Source: Aggregatimonas sangjinii (GTDB lineage: Bacteria; Bacteroidota; Bacteroidia; Flavobacteriales; Flavobacteriaceae). From it: a DNA stretch of 64,000 nucleotides. Where the stretch lies: positions 62,001 through 126,000 of the forward strand of contig NZ_CP040710.1 in assembly GCF_005943945.1 (NCBI RefSeq), given 5' to 3'. The first letter of the stretch is position 1. The number at the start of each line of letters is the position of its first letter. The position numbers and the translations under genes are program-made. The notes under the pieces are model-generated. The model was given only the letters and a program-made list of their open reading frames with translations. It ran no database searches and was not told the origin of the DNA. Below, piece after piece: positions 18,614 to 29,145 of this stretch.

Positions 18614-21600
18614 TTATCGATTATTCATTGGGTCTATAAGATAAGAATTATCATTGTTGGAAATGACCAGATAGGTGGTGTCGTTCACTTTAAGGATTTT
18701 TCTCGAATTCAAGCCAGCTGGTAGCGGCAAGTATTTTTCAAAACTAATTTTTTGATTCTCCGAGATTTTTAAAACGCCTCCGGAGTTGGCATCGCTATTA
18801 CCAAGTTCATTGGTGTAATCCATATAATTTCCGACAAACGTAATGCGCGTTTTTTCATCCTCCGTCGTAATGAGCAAATCCTCTACACTGCTCATTTGCG
18901 CTTCCTTTGGTAAGGGTACGGCTGTAAAAACAGCATTTTTGTTGAAATATGCCATAGATCGGAGTTCCGTAAGCTTTTTGATTTCAAGGATTTCATCAAT
19001 TTTTTTTCCAGTCAAATCCGTGATATTATCGATTTTCGAAAAAGTCTCGTAATCAAGAAAATCCTTTTTTATAGAAGGAATTTGCGTAACCAGTTTATCC
19101 TTGGAGGCAAAGGGTACTTGGTGCCCGAAAAAGTCGTAAAAGATAATCGGATCTGCGGAACCGTTGTCATCAAAATCGTCTATGTACAAATGAACCGGGT
19201 TTTCAGGGGAAGCCTTTAATTTAAAGTTCAGCCCGGCATTACCTGCGACGATGTCATTTTTACCATTTTTATCGATATCTGCAACCGCGACAACATTCCA
19301 CATACCATAGGTCTCGTCTAGCCCCATTTCCTTTGTGGCGTTTTTAAATTCAGAATCTCCCTGATTTAGGTATACCGTAATAGGCATCCAATCACCGACC
19401 ACCACCAAGTCAAGTTCGCCATCGCCATTGATATCGGACCATTCGCTATCGGTCACCATACCCATGCGAATCTTTTTAACAATAATGAATTGTCCCTTCC
19501 CGTTATTTTTTAAAATAAAGCTGTACGGCGATAAGCCGTAATTGCCCGGTATAGATCTGCTGCCAATAAATAGGTCTAGATGGCCATCTTTGTCAAAATC
19601 GGCGGAAGAGACACTACCTCCGTTCGTTTTTATCAAATCCAATGGTAATCGCCTAAAGAGGGCATTTCCATCGTTTATGTAAATGCGGTCCTCTAAATAA
19701 TCGCTACTCTCGGCATTTTCATTGCCCCCGGTCATGACATAGAGGTCCAAATCGGAATCATTGTCGATGTCAAGGGCTATCGCATCTACATCCTCATAAA
19801 TGTTATCGTTGCCAAAATCGCCTTCTTTTGAAACCGTATAAGAGCCATCAGGGTTCTTCAAATAGAGTGAGGGAGACTGATATTTGGCCCCTCCTAGGTA
19901 AAGGTCATCCAAACCGTCGCCGTTAAAGTCGGCTTGAACCGCTGCGGGACCTTCTGCGGATAGCTTTTCCGGCATTAAAACCTCCCTGTCGTAATCAACA
20001 TAGTTATTTTCTAAGTGTCTGAAAGCGAATTCTTCCAGCGCTGTTTCTAATGGGGTAGTGCGGGCCACCGTTTTTACGGTATTTGAATTTCTTTGAATAT
20101 TATTCTCTTTGTTAATGGAGAGATCTTTTATGATTTGTGTTCGGCCATCAAGCCATTGTACCACCAGCGAATCGACTTTTGAAATCGTACCTAGTCCATA
20201 ATGAAGCTTTCGCGTAGATGCCGATTGAAAACCGCGATTGACACTTAATTCCTTATAAAACTTGTGGTTATCGGCATACAGCGTCAATTTTGAACCGGTC
20301 GGGTTGAAAAGGCTATCATTTCCTTTTAATGTAATTGAAATATGGTTTCGGGTGGTATCGGCTTCGCTTTTATTTTCCAAAACCGAGGCTTTTTGATTGA
20401 TATTATTGACCACGATATCGATATCACCATCATTATCTAAATCGCTATAGGCAGCACCATTTGAATAGGAGGGGCTTTGTCCGGCCGAGGAGGTCAGCCT
20501 TTCGAATTCAAAATTACCCTTGTTCCGGAAAACGACGTTCGGAATATTGATCGTCGGCATCATGTCGACCAATTTTTTTTCAATTTCATTACGCTTCGCC
20601 CCATCGTATTTGGCAAAATCAACATTGCTCAAATAGTTGATATAATTGAGGTCATTTGGTCTTTTATAAATGCCATTGGTCACGTAGATATCGTTACGGC
20701 CATCGTTATCGTAGTCTTCGATCAAGCTTGACCAGCTCCAATCGGTAGCATGGGTTTCCGTCATCAGCGCAATGTCGGAGAATATGCCATTACCTCGATT
20801 GAGTTGCAATGTATTTCTGGCGTACTGCGTTTGAAAACCGAAATTTTTCTTGATTCGATAGATATTGTCCGAGTCTTCCCCGCCGGATTTCAGGAATATT
20901 TCATGGTCGAAGGGCATCATGTCCAACGAGAACAAATCCAAATACGAATCATTGTTGAGATCGGCAACATCTATCCCCATCGTGAATCGGGCCGTGTGCT
21001 GCAGATAGGATGCGCTCGACTCTTCAAAGGTTTTATCTCCTTGATTGATGTACAGGTAGTCGTTTTCATGAAAATCGTTGCCCACATAAATGTCGATCAA
21101 GCCATCTTTATTGATATCCGTGGTCGCCAAGGCCAAACCATACCCCAAAGCACTGCTGTATATTTGTGCGGATTCGGTGACATCGATAAACGTGGCAACA
21201 CCTTCATGCAACTGGTTCTCAAATAATTTATCTCCTGCAATGGAATCGACCAATACACGTTTGCCGATATCGCCATAGCTATCTGAATTATGAACGGAAT
21301 GGTTCATCAAATACACATCCATATCACCATCGTTGTCATAATCGAAAAAAGAGGCTTGGGTAGACAAACCGGAAAAGTCTAAACCGTATTCGGAGGAAGA
21401 TTCCTTGAAGGTAGCATCCCCTTTGTTGATGTATAAGAGATTATGGGCTTTTAAATCTTTGTAACTTCCAACTTTGGAGACGTAGATATCCAAGAGCCCA
21501 TCGTTGTTTACATCTTCCATAGTTACACCGGTAGACCATGTGGCATCGGTTTCCAGTCCAGCCTGCGCCGTGATATCCTGGAATTTAAGATTTCCCAGGT

Positions 21601-21886
21601 TTAGATATAACTTATCGGTTGACTGGTTTGCGGAGAAGTATATATCATCCAAACCATCGTTATTGATATCTCCCACAGCGACTCCACCTCCATTATAGTA
21701 ATAGAGGTATTCAATAATATTCAAATTGTCTTTATGGGTTAGCTCATTTGAAAAGTCAATACCTGTACTATCGGCAGGAAGGTTTTCAAAATAAATGGCC
21801 GCTTTTGGTTCGGCTTCTACTTTCTCGTTTTTGCAGTTTGTGAAAAGCGCAAAAACGAGAAGTGATACCAGCGTTATTTTCTTCAT
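18614..21886 (-). CDS. FG-GAP/VCBS repeat lipoprotein with ASPIC/UnbV domain, paralog 3
   Basis: 1090 aa, lipobox FALFTNC. I count 12 calcium-binding-type DxNxDGxxD loops of integrin-like beta-propellers in two blocks (about residues 60-470 and 640-900), for example GDINNDGLDDIYF, EDYDNDGRNDIYVTNG and ADFNGDGLDDLYLGG. Between them is an ASPIC/UnbV segment (GLGTISKVDSLVVQWLDG). The two upstream paralogs have a thirteenth loop near the C-terminus; here it is replaced by ITTEDEKTRITFVGNYMDY, without the Asp ligands. The protein is expected on the cell surface, and the function is unknown (binding of glycan or protein is plausible). It lies 122 bp after paralog 2 and 4 bp before the lipoprotein gene that follows. 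Confidence 0.88.
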   Translation of the reverse strand: MKKITLVSLLVFALFTNCKNEKVEAEPKAAIYFENLPADSTGIDFSNELTHKDNLNIIEYLYYYNGGGVAVGDINNDGLDDIYFSANQSTDKLYLNLGNLKFQDITAQAGLETDATWSTGVTMEDVNNDGLLDIYVSKVGSYKDLKAHNLLYINKGDATFKESSSEYGLDFSGLSTQASFFDYDNDGDMDVYLMNHSVHNSDSYGDIGKRVLVDSIAGDKLFENQLHEGVATFIDVTESAQIYSSALGYGLALATTDINKDGLIDIYVGNDFHENDYLYINQGDKTFEESSASYLQHTARFTMGIDVADLNNDSYLDLFSLDMMPFDHEIFLKSGGEDSDNIYRIKKNFGFQTQYARNTLQLNRGNGIFSDIALMTETHATDWSWSSLIEDYDNDGRNDIYVTNGIYKRPNDLNYINYLSNVDFAKYDGAKRNEIEKKLVDMMPTINIPNVVFRNKGNFEFERLTSSAGQSPSYSNGAAYSDLDNDGDIDIVVNNINQKASVLENKSEADTTRNHISITLKGNDSLFNPTGSKLTLYADNHKFYKELSVNRGFQSASTRKLHYGLGTISKVDSLVVQWLDGRTQIIKDLSINKENNIQRNSNTVKTVARTTPLETALEEFAFRHLENNYVDYDREVLMPEKLSAEGPAAVQADFNGDGLDDLYLGGAKYQSPSLYLKNPDGSYTVSKEGDFGNDNIYEDVDAIALDIDNDSDLDLYVMTGGNENAESSDYLEDRIYINDGNALFRRLPLDLIKTNGGSVSSADFDKDGHLDLFIGSRSIPGNYGLSPYSFILKNNGKGQFIIVKKIRMGMVTDSEWSDINGDGELDLVVVGDWMPITVYLNQGDSEFKNATKEMGLDETYGMWNVVAVADIDKNGKNDIVAGNAGLNFKLKASPENPVHLYIDDFDDNGSADPIIFYDFFGHQVPFASKDKLVTQIPSIKKDFLDYETFSKIDNITDLTGKKIDEILEIKKLTELRSMAYFNKNAVFTAVPLPKEAQMSSVEDLLITTEDEKTRITFVGNYMDYTNELGNSDANSGGVLKISENQKISFEKYLPLPAGLNSRKILKVNDTTYLVISNNDNSYLIDPMNNR

Positions 21887-22008
21887 TTTCTACAATTAAT
21901 TATTACCAGCGAATCACTATGTTCAGCACTGGTTAGGTGATCCTTTGTGATTCCAATGGGTCTCATCGGCCCATCCACTGCAAAGCCAATCTTACATACG
22001 GTATGCCA

Positions 22009-25000
22009 TTAATACTTCAGTACGACCAAAGAATCGCTATTTCGGGCTACGAAAAGCTTATGCCCATCCAGCTTGAAATCGCGAATTTCCCCCTTAACGG
22101 AGAAGCGTTTGTCCGCGATATTGGTTTTAAAGTCCATGCCTCCCAAGTTTTCGATGTAGGTGCCATAAGATGCGTCGTAACGCCCTATTTCGGGCTTCAC
22201 GTTGTAGAGGTTGCCCCCCAGAACGATATCCTGATCTCCATCGCCATCGAAGTCTTCCGTTTCTATGGCGTACACGTTCGAAAATTGTGCCTCGATCGGT
22301 AAAACAATTTTTTCAAAATTAAAACCACCATTGTTTACCAGGACTACCGTTGCGAGTTCGGACACTTGCGATACGGTGGCGTCTTTCAATTCCTCTTCGG
22401 AAAAGATTTTGCCAATATCGGCGTCCTTGAAAGAATCATAATTCGGAAATCTTTTTTTAAGGCCTCTGATTTGATCGATGAGGTTGTGTCTCAGGGCATA
22501 AGGATAATCTTTCCCGTTAGCCGCACGGAAGGTCATTATGGGATCGATAAAGCCATTTTTATCAAAATCCTTGGAATACAATGTTATCGGTCGTTCGCTG
22601 GTCGCTTTAAACCGGCTGTTCAAGCCATGGTTGCCAACGATAAAATCGGTATCGCCGTCATTATCCAAATCGGCGGCATGAATCGTATTCCACCATCCCT
22701 TTAAATCCGCAATTTTACTATTTTCTTTTTGGGTAAACACGCCCTTGTCATTAATGAACAAAAGAATGCCCATGAACTCTCCAACAACAACCAAATCTTG
22801 GTCACCATCTTGGTCTAAATCCTCGAACAGGGCATCAGTGATCATTCCAATATTTTGGAGTCCATTCGCGGCCTTTTTGGTGATATCAGAGAAATTCCCT
22901 TTGCCGTCATTTTCCAAAATAAATCCGGAGCAGGGTTGGCCGTATTTTAGGGGAACCATACGTTCGCCCACAAAAAGATCTAAGTCCCCATCCTGGTCTA
23001 CATCAGCACTTATAACCGTCGATGTGCTATGAACTCCTTTTTTCGTTGGGAGTTTTTGATCTGATTGTTCAAAAACACCGTCCCCATTGTTGAAATACAA
23101 GCGGTCTTGAAAGGCAGCGGCATACTGTGAAAATTCAACTCCGCCACTACAGACATACAGGTCTTGATCACCATCGCCATCCGCATCAAAAAACAGGCTG
23201 GCCGCGTCTTCTGAATTCATGTTTTTGTCGAAAATAGAATTTTTACCGGCTTTCAAATTATTTTCCGAAGCGAGATAAAGACGTCCGGGGTTGCCTTTTG
23301 ATCCGCCGATAAACAGGTCGTTTCGTCCATCGCCATTCACATCCGCCATTGCCATCTTAGGGCCTTCGGTACTGGTCATATGGTTCAGTAAACGATCTCT
23401 ATCAAAATCGACAAACCTGTTTTCGGTATGCTTGTAATCGACATAGTCCGATAATTTCGTGAAAAGCGAATTTTCAATCGGTTTATCCGATACAGGCGAA
23501 ATCGTGGCATCCTTTTCGGATAGAAATAGGGTCTTGTTCACCGATTCATCAACAAGCAAGGTTTGTTTGCCTGACGGCCAGGTTACTTTTAAGGAAATTG
23601 GGTCGTCCGATTGTAAACCGATTAGCGTGCGGGGGTCCATACTGGACTGAAAGCCCCGAACGGGTTGATTTTCAATAAACACATTCGTAGTAATTTCCTC
23701 TATTTTCGCACCGATGGCGTTGCGATTTTTTCCCTCGCCCTCAAGTACGAGTCTGATAAAGTTACCTTTATTATTTTCAATCGTAGTATTCTGGTAGACG
23801 AAGGCCTTCATGTTCAGATTGTTGACGACCAAATCTAAGTCTCCGTCATTGTCAAGGTCACCGTACGCAGCACCATTTGAAAAGCTCTCCGTCTGTAAGC
23901 CTGAACCGTTGAAATCGGTAAAGGCGAGATTGCCTTGATTTTTATAGGCGTGATTTTTGAGCTTGTTGGATGGAATGATGTCTATCAATTTTGCATAGTT
24001 GATCGAGTCATTGGAGATGATCGATTTGATTACTTCTTCACTTGATATGAATTGAAGGTAATCTTGGTTGGTGAGGTCTCTATAAATACCGTTCGCAATG
24101 AACAAATCTTTGAGTCCGTCGTTGTCCATATCGAATATAAGGGCTCCCCAGCTCCAGTCAGAGGCTTCTACACCACTTAACCTGCCTATTTCACTAAATG
24201 AATCGTCTCTATTATTGAGTTGAAATGTATTTCGTGTAAATTGATGATGGTAACCACTTTTTAATTTCAATTGATATTTGTCCCAATCCTCGAAGGTGGT
24301 TACGGTTTTCAGACGTTCATACTCCGAAGGAAGCATTTCGGTCACGAAGATATCGTTATAGCCATCGTTATTGATATCTGCCATATCAGCCCCCATAGAG
24401 GCACCACTGGTCGCCGAGATTTCGTTTTCAAGATCTTCTGTAAAGGTCCCGTTCCTGTTATTGATATACAGATAGTCCCGTTCAAAGAAATCGTTTGAAA
24501 CGTAAATGTCTTCCCAACCGTCATTGTTGACATCGCCAACGGTAACCCCTAGACCGAAACCGACAACGCTACCATAAATACCAGCCTTTTCGCTAACGTC
24601 AACGAATTTGCCGTCAACATTTTCCATCAGTTTATCGCCACCCAAAAGATCGCGCTTCGGACGTTCGTTTCTTCTTAAGTCGAAGCTCCCGATGGCCTGG
24701 TACGAATTGTTCAGGATATAGGCGTCTAGATCACCGTCCTTATCATAATCGAAGAATGAGGCATGGGTCGAGAAACCCTTGTCATCCAAATTGTATTCGG
24801 AAGCCATCTCGGTAAAGGTAAGATTACCATTATTGATAAAAAGTTCGTTTTGTTTGTTCTCCCCTTTTAAATCGCCGGAATTGCAAACATAGACATCCAG
24901 GAACCCATCTGCATTAATGTCTACCATGGTTACTCCCGTCGACCAAGGTCTTTCCCCGCCCACCTTGGCCGAAGCCGTAATGTCCTTAAACTCAAAGTCC

Positions 25001-25302
25001 CCCAAGTTCAGATAAAGCTTGTTCGTTTCCTGGTTCGCCGTAAAATAAATGTCGGGGAGACTATCGTTATTAATGTCACCTATGGCTACGCCTCCACCGT
25101 TATAAAAATTTCGGTATTTATAGACATTAAAACCGTTGGAATAGTTGAGGTCGTTAGAGAAATCAATTCCCGTTCTGGACGAATCCAATAAACGGAAAAC
25201 CAATTCCGATGTACCTGATTGCGATGTTTTTCCCTTAGAATCCGACGTGCAATTGACCAATACGACGGAAACTAAAATTATAGCGATTTCTTTAAATTTC
25301 AT
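22009..25302 (-). CDS. FG-GAP/VCBS repeat lipoprotein with ASPIC/UnbV domain, paralog 2
   Basis: 1097 aa, lipobox VVLVNC. Thirteen DxNxDGxxD loops are visible, from GDINNDSLPDIYF to EDFDGDGDQDIVLGGN, arranged around a central ASPIC/UnbV region (MDPRTLIGLQSDDPISLKV, TWPSGKQTLL). Also present is the conserved DFDKNGFIDPIMTF motif shared with the paralogs. The architecture matches its neighbours end to end, so the three genes arose by duplication followed by strong divergence. It starts 10 bp after the small lipoprotein gene and is probably co-transcribed with it. The protein is a likely surface lipoprotein; its ligand is unknown. Confidence 0.9.
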   Translation of the reverse strand: MKFKEIAIILVSVVLVNCTSDSKGKTSQSGTSELVFRLLDSSRTGIDFSNDLNYSNGFNVYKYRNFYNGGGVAIGDINNDSLPDIYFTANQETNKLYLNLGDFEFKDITASAKVGGERPWSTGVTMVDINADGFLDVYVCNSGDLKGENKQNELFINNGNLTFTEMASEYNLDDKGFSTHASFFDYDKDGDLDAYILNNSYQAIGSFDLRRNERPKRDLLGGDKLMENVDGKFVDVSEKAGIYGSVVGFGLGVTVGDVNNDGWEDIYVSNDFFERDYLYINNRNGTFTEDLENEISATSGASMGADMADINNDGYNDIFVTEMLPSEYERLKTVTTFEDWDKYQLKLKSGYHHQFTRNTFQLNNRDDSFSEIGRLSGVEASDWSWGALIFDMDNDGLKDLFIANGIYRDLTNQDYLQFISSEEVIKSIISNDSINYAKLIDIIPSNKLKNHAYKNQGNLAFTDFNGSGLQTESFSNGAAYGDLDNDGDLDLVVNNLNMKAFVYQNTTIENNKGNFIRLVLEGEGKNRNAIGAKIEEITTNVFIENQPVRGFQSSMDPRTLIGLQSDDPISLKVTWPSGKQTLLVDESVNKTLFLSEKDATISPVSDKPIENSLFTKLSDYVDYKHTENRFVDFDRDRLLNHMTSTEGPKMAMADVNGDGRNDLFIGGSKGNPGRLYLASENNLKAGKNSIFDKNMNSEDAASLFFDADGDGDQDLYVCSGGVEFSQYAAAFQDRLYFNNGDGVFEQSDQKLPTKKGVHSTSTVISADVDQDGDLDLFVGERMVPLKYGQPCSGFILENDGKGNFSDITKKAANGLQNIGMITDALFEDLDQDGDQDLVVVGEFMGILLFINDKGVFTQKENSKIADLKGWWNTIHAADLDNDGDTDFIVGNHGLNSRFKATSERPITLYSKDFDKNGFIDPIMTFRAANGKDYPYALRHNLIDQIRGLKKRFPNYDSFKDADIGKIFSEEELKDATVSQVSELATVVLVNNGGFNFEKIVLPIEAQFSNVYAIETEDFDGDGDQDIVLGGNLYNVKPEIGRYDASYGTYIENLGGMDFKTNIADKRFSVKGEIRDFKLDGHKLFVARNSDSLVVLKY

Positions 25303-25312
25303 TTGTTTCGTA

Positions 25313-25906
25313 TTACTCGATAAGATACCTCAGGTCATCTATTCGCGCATTTACATCTTTGTTGTTTTCCAAAGGTTCGATTAGGATGCGACGGTTGCCG
25401 TCTATTTTAACAAGCACAGCCTCGCCGTTCTTTTTTAAGGGTACTGAGATGAAATCATTTCCGGGAAACCATTCCAACAAACTGTCTTTGACCTGAGGAA
25501 GCAAGGTATCGGCTTGATAGGATTTATTCCAGAGCGACCAGGAATTGTAACCGAATTTGAGGTCCATTCCGGTCATGATTTTTTCTTCATTGAATATTCC
25601 GTAGAAATACATCATCACCTTCTTTGCTGTCGAATCGTTTTTGCGGTGGGGCAGTTGGTATTGAACGAATTTATTTTCGGGCCCTTGCTTGATCAATCCC
25701 TTGTTGTTCAATTGCCAACAGATGTCAAAAAAAGTCTGTCTTGATTGTCCAAATTTCATGCCGAACAAAAGTGAATCCTTCATTACATCTTTACTCATTT
25801 CAGTCTTGACCAAGCGGGAGTACTCCGATTGGGAACAACTTAGCGGCAACACAACAAAACAACCAACTATAAAAATACTAATACAGGTAGAATTGAACTT
25901 CTTCAT
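25313..25906 (-). CDS. Small lipoprotein of unknown function in the FG-GAP operon
   Basis: 197 aa, signal with lipobox VLPLSC. The body contains LLFGMKFGQSRQTFFDICWQL, a polar strand-rich middle (KKVMMYFYGIFNEEKIMTGM) and a C-terminal helix (ARIDDLRYLIE). I recognise no family. Its start overlaps the end of FG-GAP paralog 1 by 29 bp and its stop is 10 bp before paralog 2, so it is embedded in the operon and probably translationally coupled. It may be a small partner of the large lipoproteins. Confidence 0.7.
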   Translation of the reverse strand: MKKFNSTCISIFIVGCFVVLPLSCSQSEYSRLVKTEMSKDVMKDSLLFGMKFGQSRQTFFDICWQLNNKGLIKQGPENKFVQYQLPHRKNDSTAKKVMMYFYGIFNEEKIMTGMDLKFGYNSWSLWNKSYQADTLLPQVKDSLLEWFPGNDFISVPLKKNGEAVLVKIDGNRRILIEPLENNKDVNARIDDLRYLIE

Positions 25907-28900
25907 TATTGGTGGGTACTATTAACAGCTTCTTATTGTTGAAATCGATCCATTTCAATCCTCTTATTTGTCCTTCGATATTCAAGGGAATCACTTCTTT
26001 TTTGTCCTCTTTTACAGAATGTGGCCCAAAGATAGCCCATCCTTTTGAAGCATCATACCTTCCGAACTGTGGTTTGACCAAATATTGATTTCCACCGAAT
26101 AAAAGGTCGGGTGAACCGTCTTTATCCAAATCTTCCGATGTGATGGCGAACACGGGGGCGTATTGAATTTCATTCGGAAGCGATTTCGCCGTAAAGCGCT
26201 TTCCTTCATTAAAAAATATGGTGCTTTCCAGCATTTGTAAATCGACAAAAATGGCGTTTTCGAGAGTTTCTTTGGGTATTAGTGAGGCGATGCTCGCTTT
26301 GGCGTAGTCTTTATAGTAGAGCAATTTCTTTTTTAACGCAGGTATTTGTGCGATGAGCTCATCCTTATCTACGATAGGATAGTATCGTCCATCCACTTTT
26401 TTACAGATCAGTTGTTCCTTAAAGCCGTTTTTGTCAAAATCGCCAACGTACATCCGCATGGCCGGTTCCATAAAATTATTTAAACCTATGTTTCCGACTA
26501 TGAGATCTTGGTCACCATCCAAATCCACGTCGGTGATATGCAAAGAGGACCAGATGCCAGAGGTGTTATCAAAACCATAAGCGGCACTTTGGTCGGTTAA
26601 TACGCCCTTCTTATTGATGAAAATTTTAATGGCCATCCATTCGCCGATGACGATCAGGTCTTGCCAGCCATCGTTGTTGATGTCGCTCCATTCGGCGTCC
26701 CGGATCATACCCATATCCTGGAACACTTTTTTTTCACGGGCTTTAAAATTACCGTTGCCGTCGTTTTCCAATAGATATCCGGAACAGGCTAGGCCGTAGG
26801 ATCTTGTTTTGTAGCGTTCCCCAACAAAAAGATCTACATCGCCATCCCGATCATAGTCTGCAGCGGTTACGGTCGAAGAACTTATCGGGTTGTCAAAACT
26901 CAAGGCCTTTTCCGCTAGGGTAAAATGCCCCTTGTCATTAGTGTAATACCGGTCATGCAGGGCGGTGGAGTAGGGCGAAAAAGCCTTACCGCCGTGACAT
27001 ACGTAAAGATCCATGTCGCCATCGTTATCACCATCAAGAAACAGGGCATCGGTATCTTCAGAAGCTTTGTCGTTTAAGAAGGGCTGTTCGTATCGCTCAT
27101 AGCCGTTTTCGGAAGAAATAAAGAGCGCACCTAATTGATTTTTGGCTCCGCCTACAAAGAAATCCGGAATACTGTCGGCGTTCAGGTCGGCGGAAGCAAA
27201 AGCTGGCCCTTCGTTGCTGAACATCTGGGGGAGCAGACGCTCATTGTTAAAATCGATGTATTTGTTCTCTTGATGTTCAAAGGTAAACAGTGGGGGCATT
27301 TTGGTCAAAACGGGACGCGGACCTTTCCTCACCATTGTATCGAAAGCTGGTTCTAATGGATACTCGATAATGTGGCGCTGGTTGGTGGCAAGATCAAAAA
27401 GTTCGGTTACCGTTCCATCTGGCCAAGATATCGATAAGGAGTCGATTGTTTCGGCATCGCCAACACCAAAGTGCACCCCGTCGGGAACACTGCTTTGAAA
27501 ACCGCGTGAGGTGTAATTCTCACCATAGCCCGTTCCATTTGGCGTAGCCAGATAGACTTTGGTTCCTATGGCCTGTGTATTTGATTCTTTCATTCGAAAT
27601 TTTAAAGACAAGCTCCTGTGCGTTAAGGTGTCGGTATTATTTTCATAAACGAACGCGGGCATATTCACGTTATTGACCACTAAATCAAGGTCCCCATCGT
27701 TGTCTAAATCCCCGTATGCGCTCCCGTTGCTGAAACTTGGTTGTGATAGGCCCCAAGCTTCATTGGTTTTTTCAAATTTAAAGTCGCCGAGATTTTTAAA
27801 TACACTATTCGCAACAGGCTGCGAGGGCATGGCATCGATTAAATTTTTGATAATATTCTTCTCATTGCCTTGAACCTTCTTACGTATGGTCTCATCGTTG
27901 CCCTCATAGGTCAAATAATCCCTGTCTAGCAAATCCTTATAGATACCATTGCTCACGTACATATCGCGCAATCCATCATTATCCATATCAAATATAAGGG
28001 CACTCCAGCTCCATTCCGTAGCGGCAACTTTGGATTGCCTTCCCACCTCGAGAAATGTATTGTTGCCTAGGTTTCGTTGTAAGGTGTTTCTGGAATACTG
28101 ATTGAAGTAGCCTTGTTTTTCGGCGAGTTGCTGTTTGTCCCAAGATTCAAAAATGGTTTTTGTCTTCTGGCGGGCCTCGGTTTCCGGGAGCATCTCGGTT
28201 ACCATCAAATCAGGGTAGCTATCGTTGTTCAGATCGGCAAGGTCGGCACCCATAGAGCCCATGGAAATGGAAGAAAAATACGATTCCAACTCTTCGGAAA
28301 AACCTCCTTTGGTATCATTGATGTATAGATAGTCCCGCTCGAAGAAGTCGTTGGATACGAAAATATCTGTCCAGTTGTCATTATTGAAGTCCCCTAAGGT
28401 AATTCCGAGACCAAATCCGATTTTACTCGAATATATGTTGGCTTCTTTGGTGATGTCCACAAAACTCCCATCGTCGTTCCGGAAAAATTTATTTCCGCTA
28501 CCAGAGGCGTCGGGTATATTTCGTTGGTCTTTGATCAGGTCGAAAACCCCGACCGATTTGATTGAGTTGTTCAGTATGTAACAATCAAGGTCCCCATCTT
28601 TATCGTAATCGAAAAAAGCTGCTTGAACGGAAAGTCCTTCAACATCCAAGCCATACGCTTTTGACGACTCTGTAAAGGTTAAGTTGCCATTATTTATAAA
28701 GAGTTCATTGTAACGATTGTCGCCACCGGGCTTTCCGGACTTACATACATACAAATCCAAAAAACCGTCGGCATTTATGTCGACAAACGTGGCGCCGGTA
28801 GACCATACTCCCGTACATTGTACGCCAGCGGTTTTGGTGATATCCTCAAATTGCCAATTGCCTTTGTTCAGGTAGAGTTTATTATCAACTTGATTGCCGG

Positions 28901-29132
28901 TAAAATAAATATCTTCTAAACCATCATTGTTTACATCACCGATGGCAATGCCTCCGCCATTGTAAAAATTACGATAAACATAAGGGTTGAAATCCTCGGT
29001 GTAGGTAAGCCGGTTCTCGAAATCGATACCGATGCTCGTATCCCTTAAGGTAAACAGGGGCTTACTGGGGTCTTCCTCCTTAACCGAGCAAGCTGTAATC
29101 GAAGAAAGTACGAAAAGTAAAAAAAATCTCAT
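25878..29132 (-). CDS. FG-GAP/VCBS repeat lipoprotein with ASPIC/UnbV domain, paralog 1
   Basis: 1084 aa, lipobox LSSITAC. It has thirteen DxNxDGxxD propeller loops (GDVNNDGLEDIYF, FDYDKDGDLDCYILN, GDLDNDGDLDLVVNN, ADYDRDGDVDLFVGE, EDLDKDGSPDLLFGGN among them) and a central ASPIC/UnbV segment about residues 510-600 (GENYTSRGFQSSVPDG, SLSISWPDGTVTEL). It is the first of three paralogs after susD, separated from susD by a terminator-like hairpin. By context it is a surface protein associated with the SusC/D transporter, possibly for ligand capture in place of SusE/SusF; that role is inferred. Confidence 0.9.
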   Translation of the reverse strand: MRFFLLFVLSSITACSVKEEDPSKPLFTLRDTSIGIDFENRLTYTEDFNPYVYRNFYNGGGIAIGDVNNDGLEDIYFTGNQVDNKLYLNKGNWQFEDITKTAGVQCTGVWSTGATFVDINADGFLDLYVCKSGKPGGDNRYNELFINNGNLTFTESSKAYGLDVEGLSVQAAFFDYDKDGDLDCYILNNSIKSVGVFDLIKDQRNIPDASGSGNKFFRNDDGSFVDITKEANIYSSKIGFGLGITLGDFNNDNWTDIFVSNDFFERDYLYINDTKGGFSEELESYFSSISMGSMGADLADLNNDSYPDLMVTEMLPETEARQKTKTIFESWDKQQLAEKQGYFNQYSRNTLQRNLGNNTFLEVGRQSKVAATEWSWSALIFDMDNDGLRDMYVSNGIYKDLLDRDYLTYEGNDETIRKKVQGNEKNIIKNLIDAMPSQPVANSVFKNLGDFKFEKTNEAWGLSQPSFSNGSAYGDLDNDGDLDLVVNNVNMPAFVYENNTDTLTHRSLSLKFRMKESNTQAIGTKVYLATPNGTGYGENYTSRGFQSSVPDGVHFGVGDAETIDSLSISWPDGTVTELFDLATNQRHIIEYPLEPAFDTMVRKGPRPVLTKMPPLFTFEHQENKYIDFNNERLLPQMFSNEGPAFASADLNADSIPDFFVGGAKNQLGALFISSENGYERYEQPFLNDKASEDTDALFLDGDNDGDMDLYVCHGGKAFSPYSTALHDRYYTNDKGHFTLAEKALSFDNPISSSTVTAADYDRDGDVDLFVGERYKTRSYGLACSGYLLENDGNGNFKAREKKVFQDMGMIRDAEWSDINNDGWQDLIVIGEWMAIKIFINKKGVLTDQSAAYGFDNTSGIWSSLHITDVDLDGDQDLIVGNIGLNNFMEPAMRMYVGDFDKNGFKEQLICKKVDGRYYPIVDKDELIAQIPALKKKLLYYKDYAKASIASLIPKETLENAIFVDLQMLESTIFFNEGKRFTAKSLPNEIQYAPVFAITSEDLDKDGSPDLLFGGNQYLVKPQFGRYDASKGWAIFGPHSVKEDKKEVIPLNIEGQIRGLKWIDFNNKKLLIVPTNNEEVQFYLY

Positions 29133-29145
29133 TCCTACTGCGGTA

